Assembly (NCBI RefSeq): GCF_017591435.1
Contig: NC_059255.1
Coordinates: 1,178,283-1,242,282 of the forward strand
Length of the DNA stretch: 64,000 bases
From: Portunus trituberculatus
Taxonomy: Eukaryota > Arthropoda > Malacostraca > Decapoda > Portunidae
Direction: 5' to 3'
Shown one piece after another: positions 41,390 to 53,815 of this stretch. The notes below the pieces were generated by a model, which saw nothing but the letters and a program-made list of their open reading frames with translations, was not told where the DNA came from and searched no databases. A program made the position numbers and the translations under genes. Within the stretch, counting starts at the first letter, position 1; each line of letters starts with the position of its first letter.

Positions 41390-42919
41390 AGAAAAAAATA
41401 AATGCAAGATTCAAATATAGAATATAACAACCACCAACAAACTAACCATAAAATATAACTACGAAAAAAATTCCAACTTAACCTCAACCTAACCATCAAA
41501 AACAACATAAGGGAAACCTAAAAATACATAAAACCTTGGTAAACTTGACCTAACCCACATTCCCAAACAAAAAAGAAAATGAAAACAAATAAAATCATGC
41601 CACTGTGGGGTCCACTTGCTCTCATTTATGGTTAGGTTTGGGTTGGGTTGGGCTATATTGATTAGGTTAGGTTGACTTTCAAATTTTATAACAAGTACTC
41701 TGTAGTTTCTGGGGAAAATACTATCTAAAAAAGAAAAAGCATATTTGGCCCAGAAATAATAGCCAACATGCCACAGTGAAGGGGATCACTACAATTACAA
41801 AATGTGTAATTAAAATTCTGTGTGTGAATTGTCCATGGCATACATGGCAGTATTCATACAGCTTATCACCAAGGTGTGCCATTAGCAATCTTTTAAACCC
41901 TGACAAGGTGGGTGCAGACACAACTGAGGAAGGCATGGTATTCCAAAGATTAATGACCCGATTTGAGAAAAATGGCTATGCATATCTCCATCATACCCCT
42001 CCCCTCCTTTTATTTTCTATCTATGGTTAATCAGCCTACAAGGGAAGAGGAAATTGATCGTTCTCATTACCTGCTGTAATGTTGCCAAGTTCTGGGAAGC
42101 TGTCTCGGAGGGCATACGTAATAGTATTGTATGACGCTCTTTTCAGGCCCTTCTTCAAGTATGAGCTGTTCGTATGGTCCCACAGGTACTTATGGTTCCT
42201 TATGTTCTCCACGAGGAACTCCTCTGAAAGGCATGTCCACCTTAGATGCTGTTTTCCCTCCATTATAAAGTGTAGTGGTAGAACCAATGCACGTACAAGC
42301 AGGTTGAGGAGACGCGGCAAGTCTTGTGGTCTTGGTCATGGTATGTAAACAAAGGCGGAAAATTTGTAGATGGAAACGATCCTGATTGTCTGACAAATTC
42401 ATGTGATAAGTTCATGCGGAACGTTGAAAAATCGACAGAAATTGCATTAATCCACGGAAAAAGTGCTAGTGTGACACCACCTTTAAGCAGTGAACTTAGT
42501 TCAATCTGTAAAGCTGAATAATTCCATGTGTATTTAGGGATGCACGGCAAATTTACATTGGTCAAGGGAAGCCAGCCCCACCACTCCATCTGGTAACAAG
42601 TTTTAAAGTGGGACACACGTATTATTACAGAAGTGAGATCTACAATCAATAGTAGTGTGCTGGTGTGCCACTTTAAATCTATGGCCTCATGGTATAGGGT
42701 TAATATAAAGGCTAGCTAATCCAAATTGCCAGTCAACTGAAGCTAGGAAATTATTAATTTTGTTATATTTGCCCCTAAACCAACTTATTTTTATTGGAAG
42801 GTGTATAGAGTTTTCCTTATGTCGGGCATGACTAAAAAAAAATATAAGAAATGTGAATCATTACATGAGGGCTGTGGGACAAAGGTAGTAAAATTTGTAT
42901 GTCACCAATTCAGTCATAG

Positions 42920-43330
42920 TCAGAAGTAAAGTTAAGGTCCAAGATGTTGAGGGAATTGATTAAAGTAGACCGGGTCCTCCACCCACTGTTTAAGTCCTAA
43001 AGACAAAAAACAATCATAAAACAAATGGTCATTATATGCCAAATGGTTAAAGTTAGGGGATTGAAGGGACCAGTCAATAGTTGGAAGATTGAAGTCTCCC
43101 AGTAATATTAACTCTGTCATAGCAGAACAAAGAAATAAATTGCAATAATTGTAGTTTTTTTGTTAAAGGAATTTGAGGGTGGTTGGCATGTGAGAACTAC
43201 ATATGTGTCAAACTGACTTCACTGAATAGCTAAAGTATTAGGTACATTAGTAAGTATATTAGTAAACTTAATATTATTCTTGATATAAATACAGACTCAA
43301 TGTTTGGTAATTCCTGACGGGGAGTCAGAC
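42920..43330 (-). mobile_element. LINE endonuclease fragment
   Basis: On the minus strand LILLGDFNLPTIDWSL at about 43115-43070 is the endonuclease catalytic motif (GDFN), followed by CFLSLGLKQWVEDPVYF, a typical LINE endonuclease C-terminal stretch. Upstream frames (LTPRQELPNIESVF) are consistent but degraded. No RT is attached. The family cannot be set. Confidence 0.6.
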
Positions 43331-44222
43331 CTGTAATAATAAAGTTTGTTGACATAACAGTTGGATCAGAATTAATGAAGTTCAGCAGGTCTAAGTTACA
43401 GCAAGAATGCTGGTAGGAGAGATATTAATAATATCTCCTAGATATTTTATTCTATTATTAAACTATTAGCATTTACTAATATTATTAGTAGGTTGAACAC
43501 ATTAAAGATAGGTTGAGTGGGTGTAAGGGGTGGAAGAACACCAAAATGCTCAGCCTGAGAAGGCTGAAGATTGAGGATTCATAATGGTTAACTAGTGAAC
43601 AGAAGCTTTAGAATGTAATCAGTTATTGAAATCTTCATTACTAAAGTACTGAAGTGTTCATGTCAAAAACAATGAACCCGATTATTCCCATGTAAAGAAT
43701 AATGAACCCATATGTCTTCATGTCAAGAATAACGAACCCTGCCATGAGCAGATTTGCTAATCTTGACATGATCCATGTAATCTTACATGTTCTGTGTATA
43801 TTTAATCATTTTATTGTAGGAAGGAACTTAATATGGATGAATCCCTTGCACCAACAGTCTTGGGAAAGTCATTGGGAAATTCTTTGGGTGGGATAAAACC
43901 TATTGATTATGAGTAGACTATATGCATTGTCTTGATTCAGAACTCATCCTTTTGTTAACCACTGTGGCCACACCAGGGTATAATAAAAAAAAATTTTAGA
44001 GTTTATGATTATGATTATCATGGGAATACTTTTTTTTTTTTATTATGAATAGATTATTACTTTTTGTATTTTCTGAATGATAAATTTTGTATAAGAGATT
44101 TTATTGGTTTTGTTCTACAGTATCTTATTTATTATTAAATCTGATAGACTTATGGCAGGTTAGGTTTCCTTTTGCTAATCACAGTATATATACAGTATTT
44201 CTATATGTATTTCCCTCCACAG
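43331..44222. other. No gene seen; left part of H2 presumed
   Basis: AT-rich. Two direct ~30-bp echoes (CATGTCAAGAATAACGAACCC-like) occur at 43650-43740. The first exon of the H2 transposase was not recognised here. Confidence 0.35.
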
Positions 44223-45257
44223 GAGAGTCGCAGTCATCCCTGAGCTATCAGTTCCGAGTCAGCCACAACCTCATTTCTACCTTCATCCCCGAAGTATGCT
44301 AAGCCATATACAAAGCACTGAAGGAACAACATCTGAAGATTCCAAGAAATACAGAAGAGTGGAAAAGTGTAGCCAAAGATTTCTTTTGCATGTGTAATTA
44401 CCCCCTCTTGTGTTGGTGCTTTAGATGGAAAGAGAGTGCTCATCCAGAAACCAGGCAATTCAGGTTCTGATTACTTTGACTTTTAAGGTTACTGTAGTAT
44501 AATTCTGTTGGCTTTGGTTGATGCTCATTACAGATTTTTGTTTGCAGATGTAGGTGCAAATGGAAGGGCCAGGGATGGCGTTGTATGGGATAGGTGTTCT
44601 TTAAAGAGGGCAATAAACAATAATTTAGTAAATTTTCCACCTCCTGAGATGCTTCCTTTTTCTGATAAAGTGTGCCCATATGTAATTGTGGCAGATGATG
44701 CATTTCCCTTACAAAAAGAACTGATGAAGCCATACCCAGGAACCAATCTGACTCATGATAGAATTATTCACAATTATAGGTTATCAAGAGCCCAGAGAGT
44801 CTCCAAGAATGCCTTTGGAATTTAAGTTTCACGGTTCCAGATATACCGTCAGCCTATCAGAACATCACCTAATTTAGTTAACCAGATAGTGTTGGCTACC
44901 TTAGCACTTCATAATTACTTGCAGAATACATCCAAGCAATCATACTCTCCTCCAGAACTTGTTGACAGGGAAGATATTGATCAACTTCAAGTCATAGCTG
45001 GACAATGGCATAACAGCCCCCATCATGGGATTAGAAATTTAGCAGGAGTTGGTCAAACACCTGCAAATCAGGCAATGGAGGTCCGGAATACATTCTGTCA
45101 ATATTTTAACAATGAAGGTAGTGTGGCTTGGCAGAGTGATATGGCACTAATGCACTATGTAGCCTGCACCAATTCAGTACAGTATGTAAGTAACATAGTT
45201 CATAACAGTATCTACAGACAAAGACTATCTTCAAGTCTTGGAAGTTTTTTTTTTTCT
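44223..45257 (+). pseudogene. H2 transposase (HARBI1-like), with catalytic Glu replaced
   Basis: Acceptor CTCCACAG at 44221-44222; GESQSSLSYQFRVSHNLIS follows as in H1. The first Asp (GALDGKRVLIQKPG, ~44415) and second Asp (VIVADDAFPLQKELMKPYPG, ~44685) are present, but the position of Glu reads RVSKNAFGI (AAG for GAG, ~44808). Stops at 44300 (TGC TAA), 44484 and 44823, and a frameshift near 44400. The end LHNYLQNTSKQ...NEGSVAWQSDMALMHY parallels H1. A sister family of H1, older. Confidence 0.8.
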
Positions 45258-45571
45258 TAACAAAGTTCCCAACCGGAAACAAAGATAATATTGGTACAAA
45301 TAAAATGTAAGCTAGGGTAGGTCATCTTGCTAGTTTTAACTGCCACTATTACCTTTGTCTCCAATTGAGATGTGTCTTTGTTTAAAATAAAACGGTCCAA
45401 GACTTGATGATCTTCATCTGGAGATACTGTTTTAAACCAAAGTCATTCAATCACGGCTGTTCCTGGCAATATTCTACATTTTTTCCAGAAAGTCTTTCTG
45501 AGCAGCAACTTGTTTGTAAATCCTGTTATCATTGAGTAGGTCATATTTATTGGTTTTGTTGCTTTTGTTAC

Positions 45572-45602
<31 letters not shown>

Positions 45603-46348
45603 TGTTGTAAGAAGCATTGTCTCTTGTTTGTTGTTTTTGTTCCCTGGTACTTAATTTTGTTTGCTACTTTTACTCCTCTTATACATACATGTTAGGTCTT
45701 GTATCATAAAAGCATGTTACATTTCTTTACATTAACATCTAATCCAAACTCTGCTGATGGTACCATGTTCATGTAGAATTTATATCCTGTGTGTGTGACA
45801 GTTAACAGTAACCTGGTTTCATGCATGTTTGTAGTATTATCAATAGTTTCATATTAAACTGAGTCCAGCATTTGTGATTTTTTTATCATTCCTATAATTA
45901 GTCATAAATACCCCATCTTCCTTTAATCATGGGGTAAGAAAACTTCAGAGTTAAGGATGAAAAAAGGATATATAGTTATACCTGACTTATATACCTTCCT
46001 CCTTCTTTGAAGGTCTTCAGATCCTTTATGGACATTTGCAACTTTATCACTGACCTTTATTATAAACTTTTCTTTGTTTCACCAGGATTATTTTAAAACT
46101 TATCTTTGCCTGACTTAGCACTTTGATTTTTTGTTTTTCTACAAGTGGCATAAAGAGACAAACTACCCAAAGCATAAAGATAATGGTTTACACATATTCA
46201 CACCTTCTCTTTTAATTATTATTTCCAATTTTCAAAAATCACTTACATAACTATGGCCTACTGAGTAAGAGCAATATTTTGATATGGTATTGTTCCTAGC
46301 CCATATACTCGCAGAGGATGGGAAAGAAATATACATGGCTCTTGGAGT
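45258..46348. other. Intergenic between convergent H2 genes
   Basis: AT-rich, with a T-run plus (GT)n at 45572-45605. No gene seen. Confidence 0.4.
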
Positions 46349-48214
46349 TTATTGAGAAACACCTAATTCTAGAAATTCTTCTTCCAGAAGTTTACATATT
46401 TTGGTAAGTAGCCTAACCTGTTTTAACAAGGGCAGTTTTTCAAATGCATTTTCTACAATGAGGCCACAACCAGAGGGGAAACCCTTTGGTGTGTTCATGT
46501 CTGAGATGGCATCTATCATTGCACCAAGAATTTTAAGAGTACCTGAACTAGCAGGTTCACCACTACTTTCATGTTTTCTTTTTCTTGATGGTGTCTGCTT
46601 AGGACCATGTGCAACACTAGGTAGTGGCTGTGTTGAGGGTCCCAGTACTGGAGGTGGTGTTGGACTTGATACAGAAGCAGGTGATGGAGTTGATCAAGAT
46701 GGAGTATCTTCACAATTAGATGTTCCAGTCCCAGCTTTAATGCAGATCACATTTTCGCTTGAAGACCCCATGTCCAACGTTGAGTTTCCAGTAGAAGGAA
46801 ATAGGTCGTCGTTCTCCTCAAGGCTGCACATCTCAATTCATGATGAGAAATGAGTATTAATCAATATTTAGAATAAATGAAACTGACAGTGGATATGGCC
46901 TACAATGATGGGAAATAATTGAACACGTACTGTACTGCAATTTCTATGAACTGGTAAGCAAGTTGAGTAAATGAGTTCAATGCAAGGTGTATAAGTTGAG
47001 TAAACTGGTTCAATGGTAACAGTACATGACAACTTGAATTTGGATAAAAAAGATGCAATAAGCACCAGTCATCGAAACCAAGATTGTCTTAACATATACA
47101 TGTGAAATTACGGTACAGCCATGATGCAAATATGTCACAAAACAGGACACTGCAAAGGGAACACCTTTTCATTTTCATATGTAAACCTGCAGAGTTTTGA
47201 ATAAAGGTACTGTATGTTGCAGCAAGAGATTAAAAGTGCAATAATAAAACTGCTTAAAAGTTGTATTGCTATCCTTAAATATAGTATGGTAATGCACTTA
47301 ATCTAATACTGAAAATAGTAACTTACTGGTACATGTGAATCAAAGGTGGCTGTTGTACAACTTGGACCTCGGTCAACATCTGATAGGAAAAGCATGGAAT
47401 CAAACAGAGGCCACTGAGAGTCTGCCAGTTCTATCTTGCCTGCTGACCCACTCTTCAATGTCTGGATTTTCTTTAGCTCTCGCTTGAATGAGGTCCGAAG
47501 ATTGGTATACTTGGTCTGGACATTGTCTAAAAATATAATCAAACAGTATGTGTTAAATGTAATTGTCCAATGTGTGAAAGAAATTCTTTTTACAGTTACG
47601 ATAGTTTAATGAATATAAATGAAAAAATAAATTAATTTCTATATATCTATATCAAAGAATTACAATGCATGAGCATGAGAGGGAGTTATAACCCTATGGA
47701 TCATTTCCAGAAATAACTTTTTGTGCGCATAACTTATTTAGTTGCCAGTAGTCTGCCTAAGTTAGGTCTTGATTAGGTTAAGTCGTTTAATTCCTTTATG
47801 GACATTCGTGGGAAAAAATGGAAATAGGACTGGACAAGGGAAGTATTTTTCAGGTCCTTCATAATGCCATGAGGCACTAACAAGCCATATACCTTATGTC
47901 TTATGTCTTCTTTATATGAGAATTAAGTTACATCATGCCCTGTTGTTGGATATGTTTTTCCCTGAATAGCTATTTACATTGTAATTGTGCAGTTATGCAG
48001 ACTGCATATTCATACATAAAAATAGCTTACCTGGTGTAATATCCTGGATTTCTGGATACAGTGCTTTCATCGTGTCTGCTATTTGCTGATACAACTCTCT
48101 CTTTAATTTATTTTTAGTGTAACTGGGATCCAAGGTGTTCCACAGTGGTGGCTGCTTCCGAACCAAGTTGATCAGGGTGCGTTCCGCTTGTTTTCACCAT
48201 GTAAGTGGAGCCAT
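46349..48214 (-). pseudogene. H2 accessory gene: MADF-domain protein, three exons
   Basis: Exons 48214-48031, 47526-47327 and 46831-46349 join with consistent phases (1, then 0) to 288 codons plus stop. Exon 1: MAPLTW, TGA at codon 7, then TLINLVRKQPPLWNTLDPSY and ELYQQIADTMKALYPEIQDI, the MADF domain. Exon 2: VQTKYTNLRTSFKRELKKI (MADF third helix), SQWPLFDSMLFL. Exon 3: Ser/Thr/Pro-rich, a basic PSRKRKHE, then a helical end. One further TGA in exon 3. It faces the H2 transposase, as in H1, and would have been its DNA-binding partner. Confidence 0.7.
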
Positions 48215-49344
48215 AGTGCAGCAGCTGATGATCTCTTGGTTTGATTCAAGGCGGTAGGTGAAAGTAGAATGTAAACAAACCACGAAATCAAAACAATGTT
48301 CCATCCTCATATCTAACAGTTAAATTTGGTGTATATACTATTTAACATCAAGGGATAAAAATTTCAGTCAAGAAGTGATACCTAACACCAACCAAATAAT
48401 AGTATGCTACAGTATTATATCTAATACAGCATACTCACTATAGATTTCCAATGACTTGTTCCCAATTGCAGGAATTCCTCAACAGTTTTGATATTTTCAG
48501 TGAATGCTGAGTCGAGTGAAATCTCCCTTGTTCTGCAATAAATTGTCGTAAATGGTGTTGTATGACACCATGTCACATGGAAAAGTGCCCATGTGATACC
48601 TGCTTTACTTGCTCACTCAATAGGAGAGGACCCAAACTGGCAAGTTTTCAGTGTTCGCCAGTTGGTTTAATTCAGGAGTGGGCGTGGAAATTGTCTCACA
48701 GTACAAAGTAGTTGTCTCTAAACACAATATTACAATGTATCTGTTAATTACCATACTTTTATTCCACTCTGCATTTTTCTGTTGTTCTTTTGCCATGGTA
48801 TTTCTTCGTAGTTACTTGAGTTTATACGACTAACATCATTACATGTGTATAAAACAAAATATAGTCACCTGGTATACCAAGCTCTTTAATTTTTAGAGAT
48901 TCTAATACAGCACAAAACCTTAACACACATTTCACCTCACCTCTGCAGAGGTTAATGGCTCACAAGGACAGTGTAGCACAATTTTTGTTCAATTTCGTTT
49001 ATGAGAAAAAAAGAAAATTTGCAGCTGAAATTGAAATAGCCTGAGGATGCTGCACTACTTCCATCACTGTATTGCTAAGCTGTGTCTTGCCATAGCCTGA
49101 ACATGGTGTGCCTTTAGTCTAAAAATAACTGGTCAGAATGGCCACTGTCCATTAACTAGGCCTCTGTGATGCCGAACACATCTATGCAGAATGAATTGGT
49201 TGGCAATAGACTATTTCATTATCAGACTTTGATTTCTAAGTTATAAAAAGAAGCTCATTTAAAGGGCTTCATATGTTCATGGTTTCTTTTCTTTTAGTCT
49301 ACTTCCTGGCCTAGAAGGAAAGTATCATGCTAACTTTGAGTTAT
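48215..49344. other. No gene seen
   Basis: Presumed right end of H2 followed by AT-rich DNA. I could not identify the H2 terminal repeat. Confidence 0.35.
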
Positions 49345-50275
49345 CAAGTGAGTGGCAGCAGGTCCAGATGTGGGCTGTTCATCCATGACTACATTTCTGC
49401 CAATCACTACACTGACAATGAGGTTTCCAGGCGGCTCCCTCCACACATGTCCTCTACTAGGGCAGAACTGTGTGCTGTTCTGGAGGTACACCATATTGTG
49501 GCATCTCTTTGTAAGGATGTATATTTCTTTGTTGACAGTCAGGCTGCACTGTATGCTCTCCAATCTACCTCCCCCATGGACTGTGATCTAGAAGTTAATA
49601 AATCTCTTAATTTCATCCACACTCCAGATGGTGCTGTTGCCATGGTCCATTTCACCTGGATACCCTCTCATGTGGGTATTCCACTTAATGAAAAGCCAGA
49701 ACGCTTTACTCAATGTGCCCTTCAGGACAACACAGTGGACCCTGGCACTGAGTATACTCTGGGCTATGATAAAAGAAGCAGTGAGGACTTTCTACATAGT
49801 AGCATTAGTGATCAGTTACTGCTTTGTTGTCATAGAGGCAGTGGCAGCAGGCTTCACTATGTAGGTGTCTCTCAGACCTGTGGCTACACCTATGGGAGAC
49901 ACACTGCATCATACAACAGGATGGCAATGAGGCTCAGATTTGGTTATAAATACTTCTGGGAAGTCAGTGCTTCTCCTGGTGTGTGCTGTGTGATGTGTGC
50001 TGCACCAAGAGGACACACTGCGTCATTATGTCACAGAATGTCCTCTCTTTGCTAAGGCCTCAAGATCAACATAACTTGTATACCCTCATTGACCACTTCC
50101 TAGACTCAGTCACTCTCAGGGATATTCTCAAGGAATATCCCAAGTTTTCTCCCAGACTATAGGATATTCATGCAATAAGGTGTGCAATATTTATTTACTT
50201 AATTATATTCTTGTTATGTATACTCTATTTTTATATTTGTGATGTATTACTCTTAAGTCTTTGCCCAGAGGCTCA
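49345..50275 (+). mobile_element. I-like LINE fragment (RNase H and 3' end)
   Basis: Same family as 7956-11965: SRSRCGLFIHDYISA, SSTRAELCAVLE, FFVDSQAALYALQS, WIPSHVGIPLNEK and the tail FGYKYFWEVSASPGVCCVMC-AAPRGHT in one open frame 49327-50055. A frameshift near 50020 precedes the final HFLDS segment. The 3' UTR matches the other copy up to AAGTCTTTGCCCAG (50256-50269) and then stops, so the last ~75 bp, including the AATC tail, are missing. Confidence 0.8.
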
Positions 50276-51002
50276 CGGCCAAATTGTTATATCTCCCCTT
50301 CGGATCACGGGACCTTTCAAAACGAGTCGTACCTTTAAATCTTCTTCGGCTCCGACATGCCCCGTTAGAGCGCGGGGGAAGGGGCAAAACAAAGGACAAT
50401 AAATGACCACCTCTTCCCCCTTTGTCTTCACTGGCCTGCTCTCTCCTGGCTACTTTCCAACCCAATAATTCACCAGGTAAGCAAATTTTCATCACTCAAT
50501 GTTGTTTTTTTATTGTTTTATGGCAATGTAGACTTATGTGAACCAATAAAATAGTCAACTGTGGCCTATATTAGTAGATATAGTGCAAGGTGAATTAGCT
50601 GGTTTAACCTTTGGTGGTAGGTTACTTTTATCATGATAATAAACTAGTTTGCACATTTTCTCGACCACCAAGCTGCTTCTAAGCAGTTTTATATCAAGCA
50701 GCACCAATGGGAATCAATAATACAGGCAACAGCAGCCTGATTTGCATACTCTGCTGCAAGCCAAATATGCAGGAATATACTGAACTTTTCTACATTTCTA
50801 CAAGTAGATGAAAGTCACACAACAGACTGTGCCAAAAAAATAATAAAGACAAGATGAGTGGTGTGGCCTGTATGGATCCAATACTCATATAGAATACTAA
50901 CCTACCTATCAAATAACTGAATTTGTTTCTTCTTACACAAGTTTTGCATTTAGATAACATAGGTATTATAATGTCTAATTTTATTTACAGATATCTTATG
51001 TC
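50276..51002. other. Probable 5' region of H3
   Basis: A GC-rich stretch (50290-50400) is followed by a possible non-coding first exon ending AATTCACCAG with donor GTAAGCAA (50477). The matching acceptor TTATTTACAG at ~50980-50989 lies just upstream of the H3 ATG. No coding sequence. Confidence 0.45.
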
Positions 51003-52735
51003 ATGGCTTTGTATGAGGAAGTCTGGAATGATTGGGAAGTCTTGGATCTGTTGCATATAGAAGAGGATGATGAATTTCAAAATGGCCAAGGAGTTGTCAG
51101 GCAAAAATGTCGCAGGATTGTCAAAGGTAAACTGCTGATTGGGGTTACATATTGTAATAATCCTTATGCTAAATGAATTAACTTAGCATCATCATCATCA
51201 TATTGAGTAGGGATTTTCCCCATCCATCCCACCCCAAAATATCTTACTATTTTCATCCAGGTATAACATTCCTTCATGCCCCATTAGATACACTACACTC
51301 TACCGTGTAACGCATATAATTTCCCAGACACCTATGTTAGCCATGTGACAAAACTTGAAATCTCATTAATAGAAATGTTAACCAAAGTATAATAATCATT
51401 GCAGATCAGATGAAGCCATTCACGGCCATGGATAATGACGAATTTGTGGATCGCTTCAGGCTGAGGAAGACTTCAATGTATGATCTCATTGAAGAAATAA
51501 GAGATCAGCTTCCTGCTCCACATGATTCAAGGGGTGATTACTTTCCTCATTACAAGTCAGGCCTGTAGGCTGGATAAACTTTTGTGGGGTTACTTGTGCT
51601 GATGATGGATGATGATGGTTGACCAGATGGTGTGAATGCTGGAGGCACATATTCTAGGGGGCTGTGGGGACATGCACCCCCAAAAAATTTAGGGAAAAAG
51701 AGTTGCATTTCCTGCATTCTAGGTACTCTGAAAGCCTATTTCATGTGACTGGAATGAGCTTATACTTTTCCTTTTTAAAATGGATAACAATGATAAGTAT
51801 ATTTTTTCTACTTTAATGTTCAAAAAGATGAAACAATATTCTATGCTTTAATGATATTAGGGTATCAATATAATTTGGTATACATTGTATACCACACTGT
51901 ATTGCAAGCAATACAATTTTTCTGTTTTAACAGAATGTCCCGTTCCACCACACCTCCAAACCCTGCTTGCGGTACATTGTATGGCAAGTGGAGATCACCA
52001 GCTTACTGTAAGTGATTGCTATGATGTGTCACAAACAACAGTCAGCCAGTGCTTGAAGGTTGTGTTCAGGGCAGTTGCTAGTTTAAGCAGGCATTACATA
52101 CAGCAACCTTTGGGAAATTATCTGCAATGAACTGTTGCAGCTTTCCATGACATTGCTGGAATGCCAGGGGTTATTGGAGCAATTGACTGCACACACATTA
52201 CCATGCAAAGACCATCAGTGGAAAACCCAGAGGTGTTTAGGTGCCGGAAAGGTTTTTTTTCAGTGAATGTTCAAGCTGTGTGTGGTCTAGACCACTGTTT
52301 CCATAATATAGTAGCCCAACGGCCTGGCAGTGTCCACAACAGCCATATTTTTGAAAACAGTAGGCTCTGTGCTGATTTAGAAGTGAATTTAAATCCAAGG
52401 TATCACCTACTTGGAGATGCAGATTATTCACTGAAAACATATCTGTTGACACCAGTGGCATTTCCACATAATGTTCATGAAATAGCCTACAATAGCAGTT
52501 ATGTCCATACTAGGAACACAATTGAAAGAACTTTTGGTGTTTTAAAGAGATTTGCTTATTTAGGAAAAAAATTAGGACAAATCTAGAAACAACTACAGCC
52601 ATTATAGTTGCAGCTACAGTATTACATAATATTGCTGTTCAGAGAAGACTTGTTTTACCACAAGATGGAAGGGAAGTCATCATTGATGACATTAACCTCC
52701 AAAATGACCAGCTGCAACCAAGACAAAGAAATGAG
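51003..52735 (+). pseudogene. H3 transposase (HARBI1-like DDE), third PIF/Harbinger family
   Basis: Exons 51003-51126, 51405-51533 and 51934-52735 join in phase 1 each time. N-terminal part: MALYEEVWNDWEVLDLL, then FVDRFRLRKTSMYDLIEEI (the FR-x-RK-x-x-x-x-L helix). DDE exon: QTLLAVHCMASGDHQLTV, QTTVSQCLKVV, GVIGAIDCTHITMQRP (D), HLLGDADYSLKTYLLTP (D) and RNTIERTFGVLKRF (E), so all three catalytic residues are present. Disabled by TGA at about 52129 and by a one-base change in an A-run at ~52565, after which TAIIVAATVLHNIAVQRR continues. Closer to vertebrate HARBI1 than H1/H2 in motif style. Confidence 0.8.
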
Positions 52736-52964
52736 TAAGGCAGGTGGAAATGTCAGCAGGTGATCAGGGATTATTTTTAAGATAGAGGTGTATAGATTCA
52801 ATTTATAAGTTATTGTAAGCTCTGTTAGTCTGGACTAAGTTTTTTGGACTTTGTAATAATAGGATTAAATAAGTTTTGTATTAAGATTAGTTTATCTACA
52901 ATTTCTTTTTCTAATGGTTTCAATAAAAGAGGGAAATTGTTACTAAGTTGTTTTATTGTTTTAC

Positions 52965-53327
52965 ATCTATGCTTGCTTGCTGATTTTCTCCAATTCTTTC
53001 CTGGCAATTTCTTTACGGATTGTAGCTTCTTCCAGTTGTCTCCATATGTTTTATTTGCAGGTCTAATAGTTTCTCCCTCTTTTGCAAAAAACGTTCATGT
53101 CTATATTTGGATATTTCACCAAGTCTCATATCTGTGTCTTCAACCCAATCATGGTCGTATAGCCGTTTTCTTGTACTCCACTTGCCCCTGGAGGTTACTG
53201 GGTCCATACTTCCTGCTTGTTCAGGGATGGGTTCAGCAGCTGGAGTGGTGACATTTGGCACCTCAACTGCCTCTTCATTGACAGTTATGGTCACCACTTC
53301 AGAATTTCTAATCATTGAAACAACCAT
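52965..53327 (-). pseudogene. H3 accessory gene, C-terminal part
   Basis: On the minus strand, an exon after acceptor GATTAG reads NSEVVTITVNEEAVEVPNV...GKWSTRKRLYDHDWVEDTD, then a charged helix KYRHERFLQKREKLLDLQIKHM; a frameshift near 53045 precedes EEATIRKEIARKELEKI and a stop near 52970. The heptad-like basic tail is typical of Myb/SANT-like partner proteins of Harbinger elements, but the DNA-binding domain itself is not seen, so the assignment rests on position facing the H3 transposase. Confidence 0.5.
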
Positions 53328-53529
53328 GCAAGGTGATAGAGTACTTACTTACTATACAACATGTCTGTGATGTTTTCAATGTGAGAACGGCTTTTGTAAG
53401 GCCATAGTAATTAAATCAATATTCCGGTGCCTCTAGAATATAAGTCCACAATGATCAGTCAATACCAGTTTTTGCTATTTGGTTTTTGGTACTTTTGGTT
53501 AGTGTCTGCAGTTTGGTCAGGCTGGGTCA

Positions 53530-53815
53530 GTGTTCATGTTAAGGTTAGGTTAGGTGGACAGTTAGGCTAGGTTAGGATAATTTAGAAGGGGGTCTGGGGT
53601 ATATAGCCCCCAAGCTAGTAGGTGATGTTAAGTTAGGATAATTTCGGCGAATATTATTCATGAAATTTTACATTTTCCAAATTCTTCTGGTTAGGTTAGG
53701 TTAGGTTAGGTTAGGATACTTTAGGGGGTGTCGGGAGGGGGGCTAACAGACTATTATGTTAGGTTAGGATAATTTCAGTGAAAATTATCCATGAATTTTT
53801 ACATTTTCCAAAATT
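53530..53815. repeat. TTAGG-type repeats and a ~125-bp tandem duplication
   Basis: GGTTA-GGTTA repeats occur at 53540-53580 and, as five perfect TTAGG-phase units, at 53692-53718. Around them the block GTTAGGATAATTTC...CATTTTCCAAA is present twice, at about 53632-53685 and 53760-53812. Confidence 0.75.

Larger units (their letters stand above)
39980..42263 (-). pseudogene. H1 accessory gene: MADF-domain protein with BESS-like tail
   Basis: Probable exons: 42263-42071 (MEGKQHLRWTCLSEEFLVENIRNH...KYLWDH, the start of a MADF domain; donor GTAATG), 41047-40877 (MADF end: TK, TGA, DRTYFMKEYRKV, then SKWELFDVLSFLKDTL) and 40447-39980 (Ser/Pro-rich, SSKCKRKRHDL, coiled segment, then IHDLPSAERMSAAFQLLEIM, BESS-like, stop at 39980-39982). 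MADF proteins of Harbinger elements bind the termini and bring in the transposase. Nonsense codons (TGA where Trp is expected, a TGA in exon 3, TAG near the end) and a phase mismatch between exons 1 and 2 show it is dead. Confidence 0.65.
34708..42481. mobile_element. PIF/Harbinger element H1, once autonomous, now interrupted
   Basis: Left terminus TGTCACACTAGCACTTTTTC at about 34717 and right terminus (reverse complement GGTGGTGTCACACTAGCAC...) ending at 42481 are inverted repeats. Inside are a plus-strand DDE transposase and a minus-strand MADF-domain gene, the usual two-gene content of the superfamily, facing each other with ~570 bp between their stops. TTTAA follows the right end; the left TWA copy is not clear. 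A LINE (34894-37383) and a MITE (37680-37950) were inserted later. Related ends occur at 7355-7755 and 7756-11999. Confidence 0.75.

Noticed and set aside
50276..50420. rRNA or snRNA fragment (GC-rich stretch)
   Set aside because: I could not match it to any conserved rRNA or snRNA motif; more likely a 5' region of H3.
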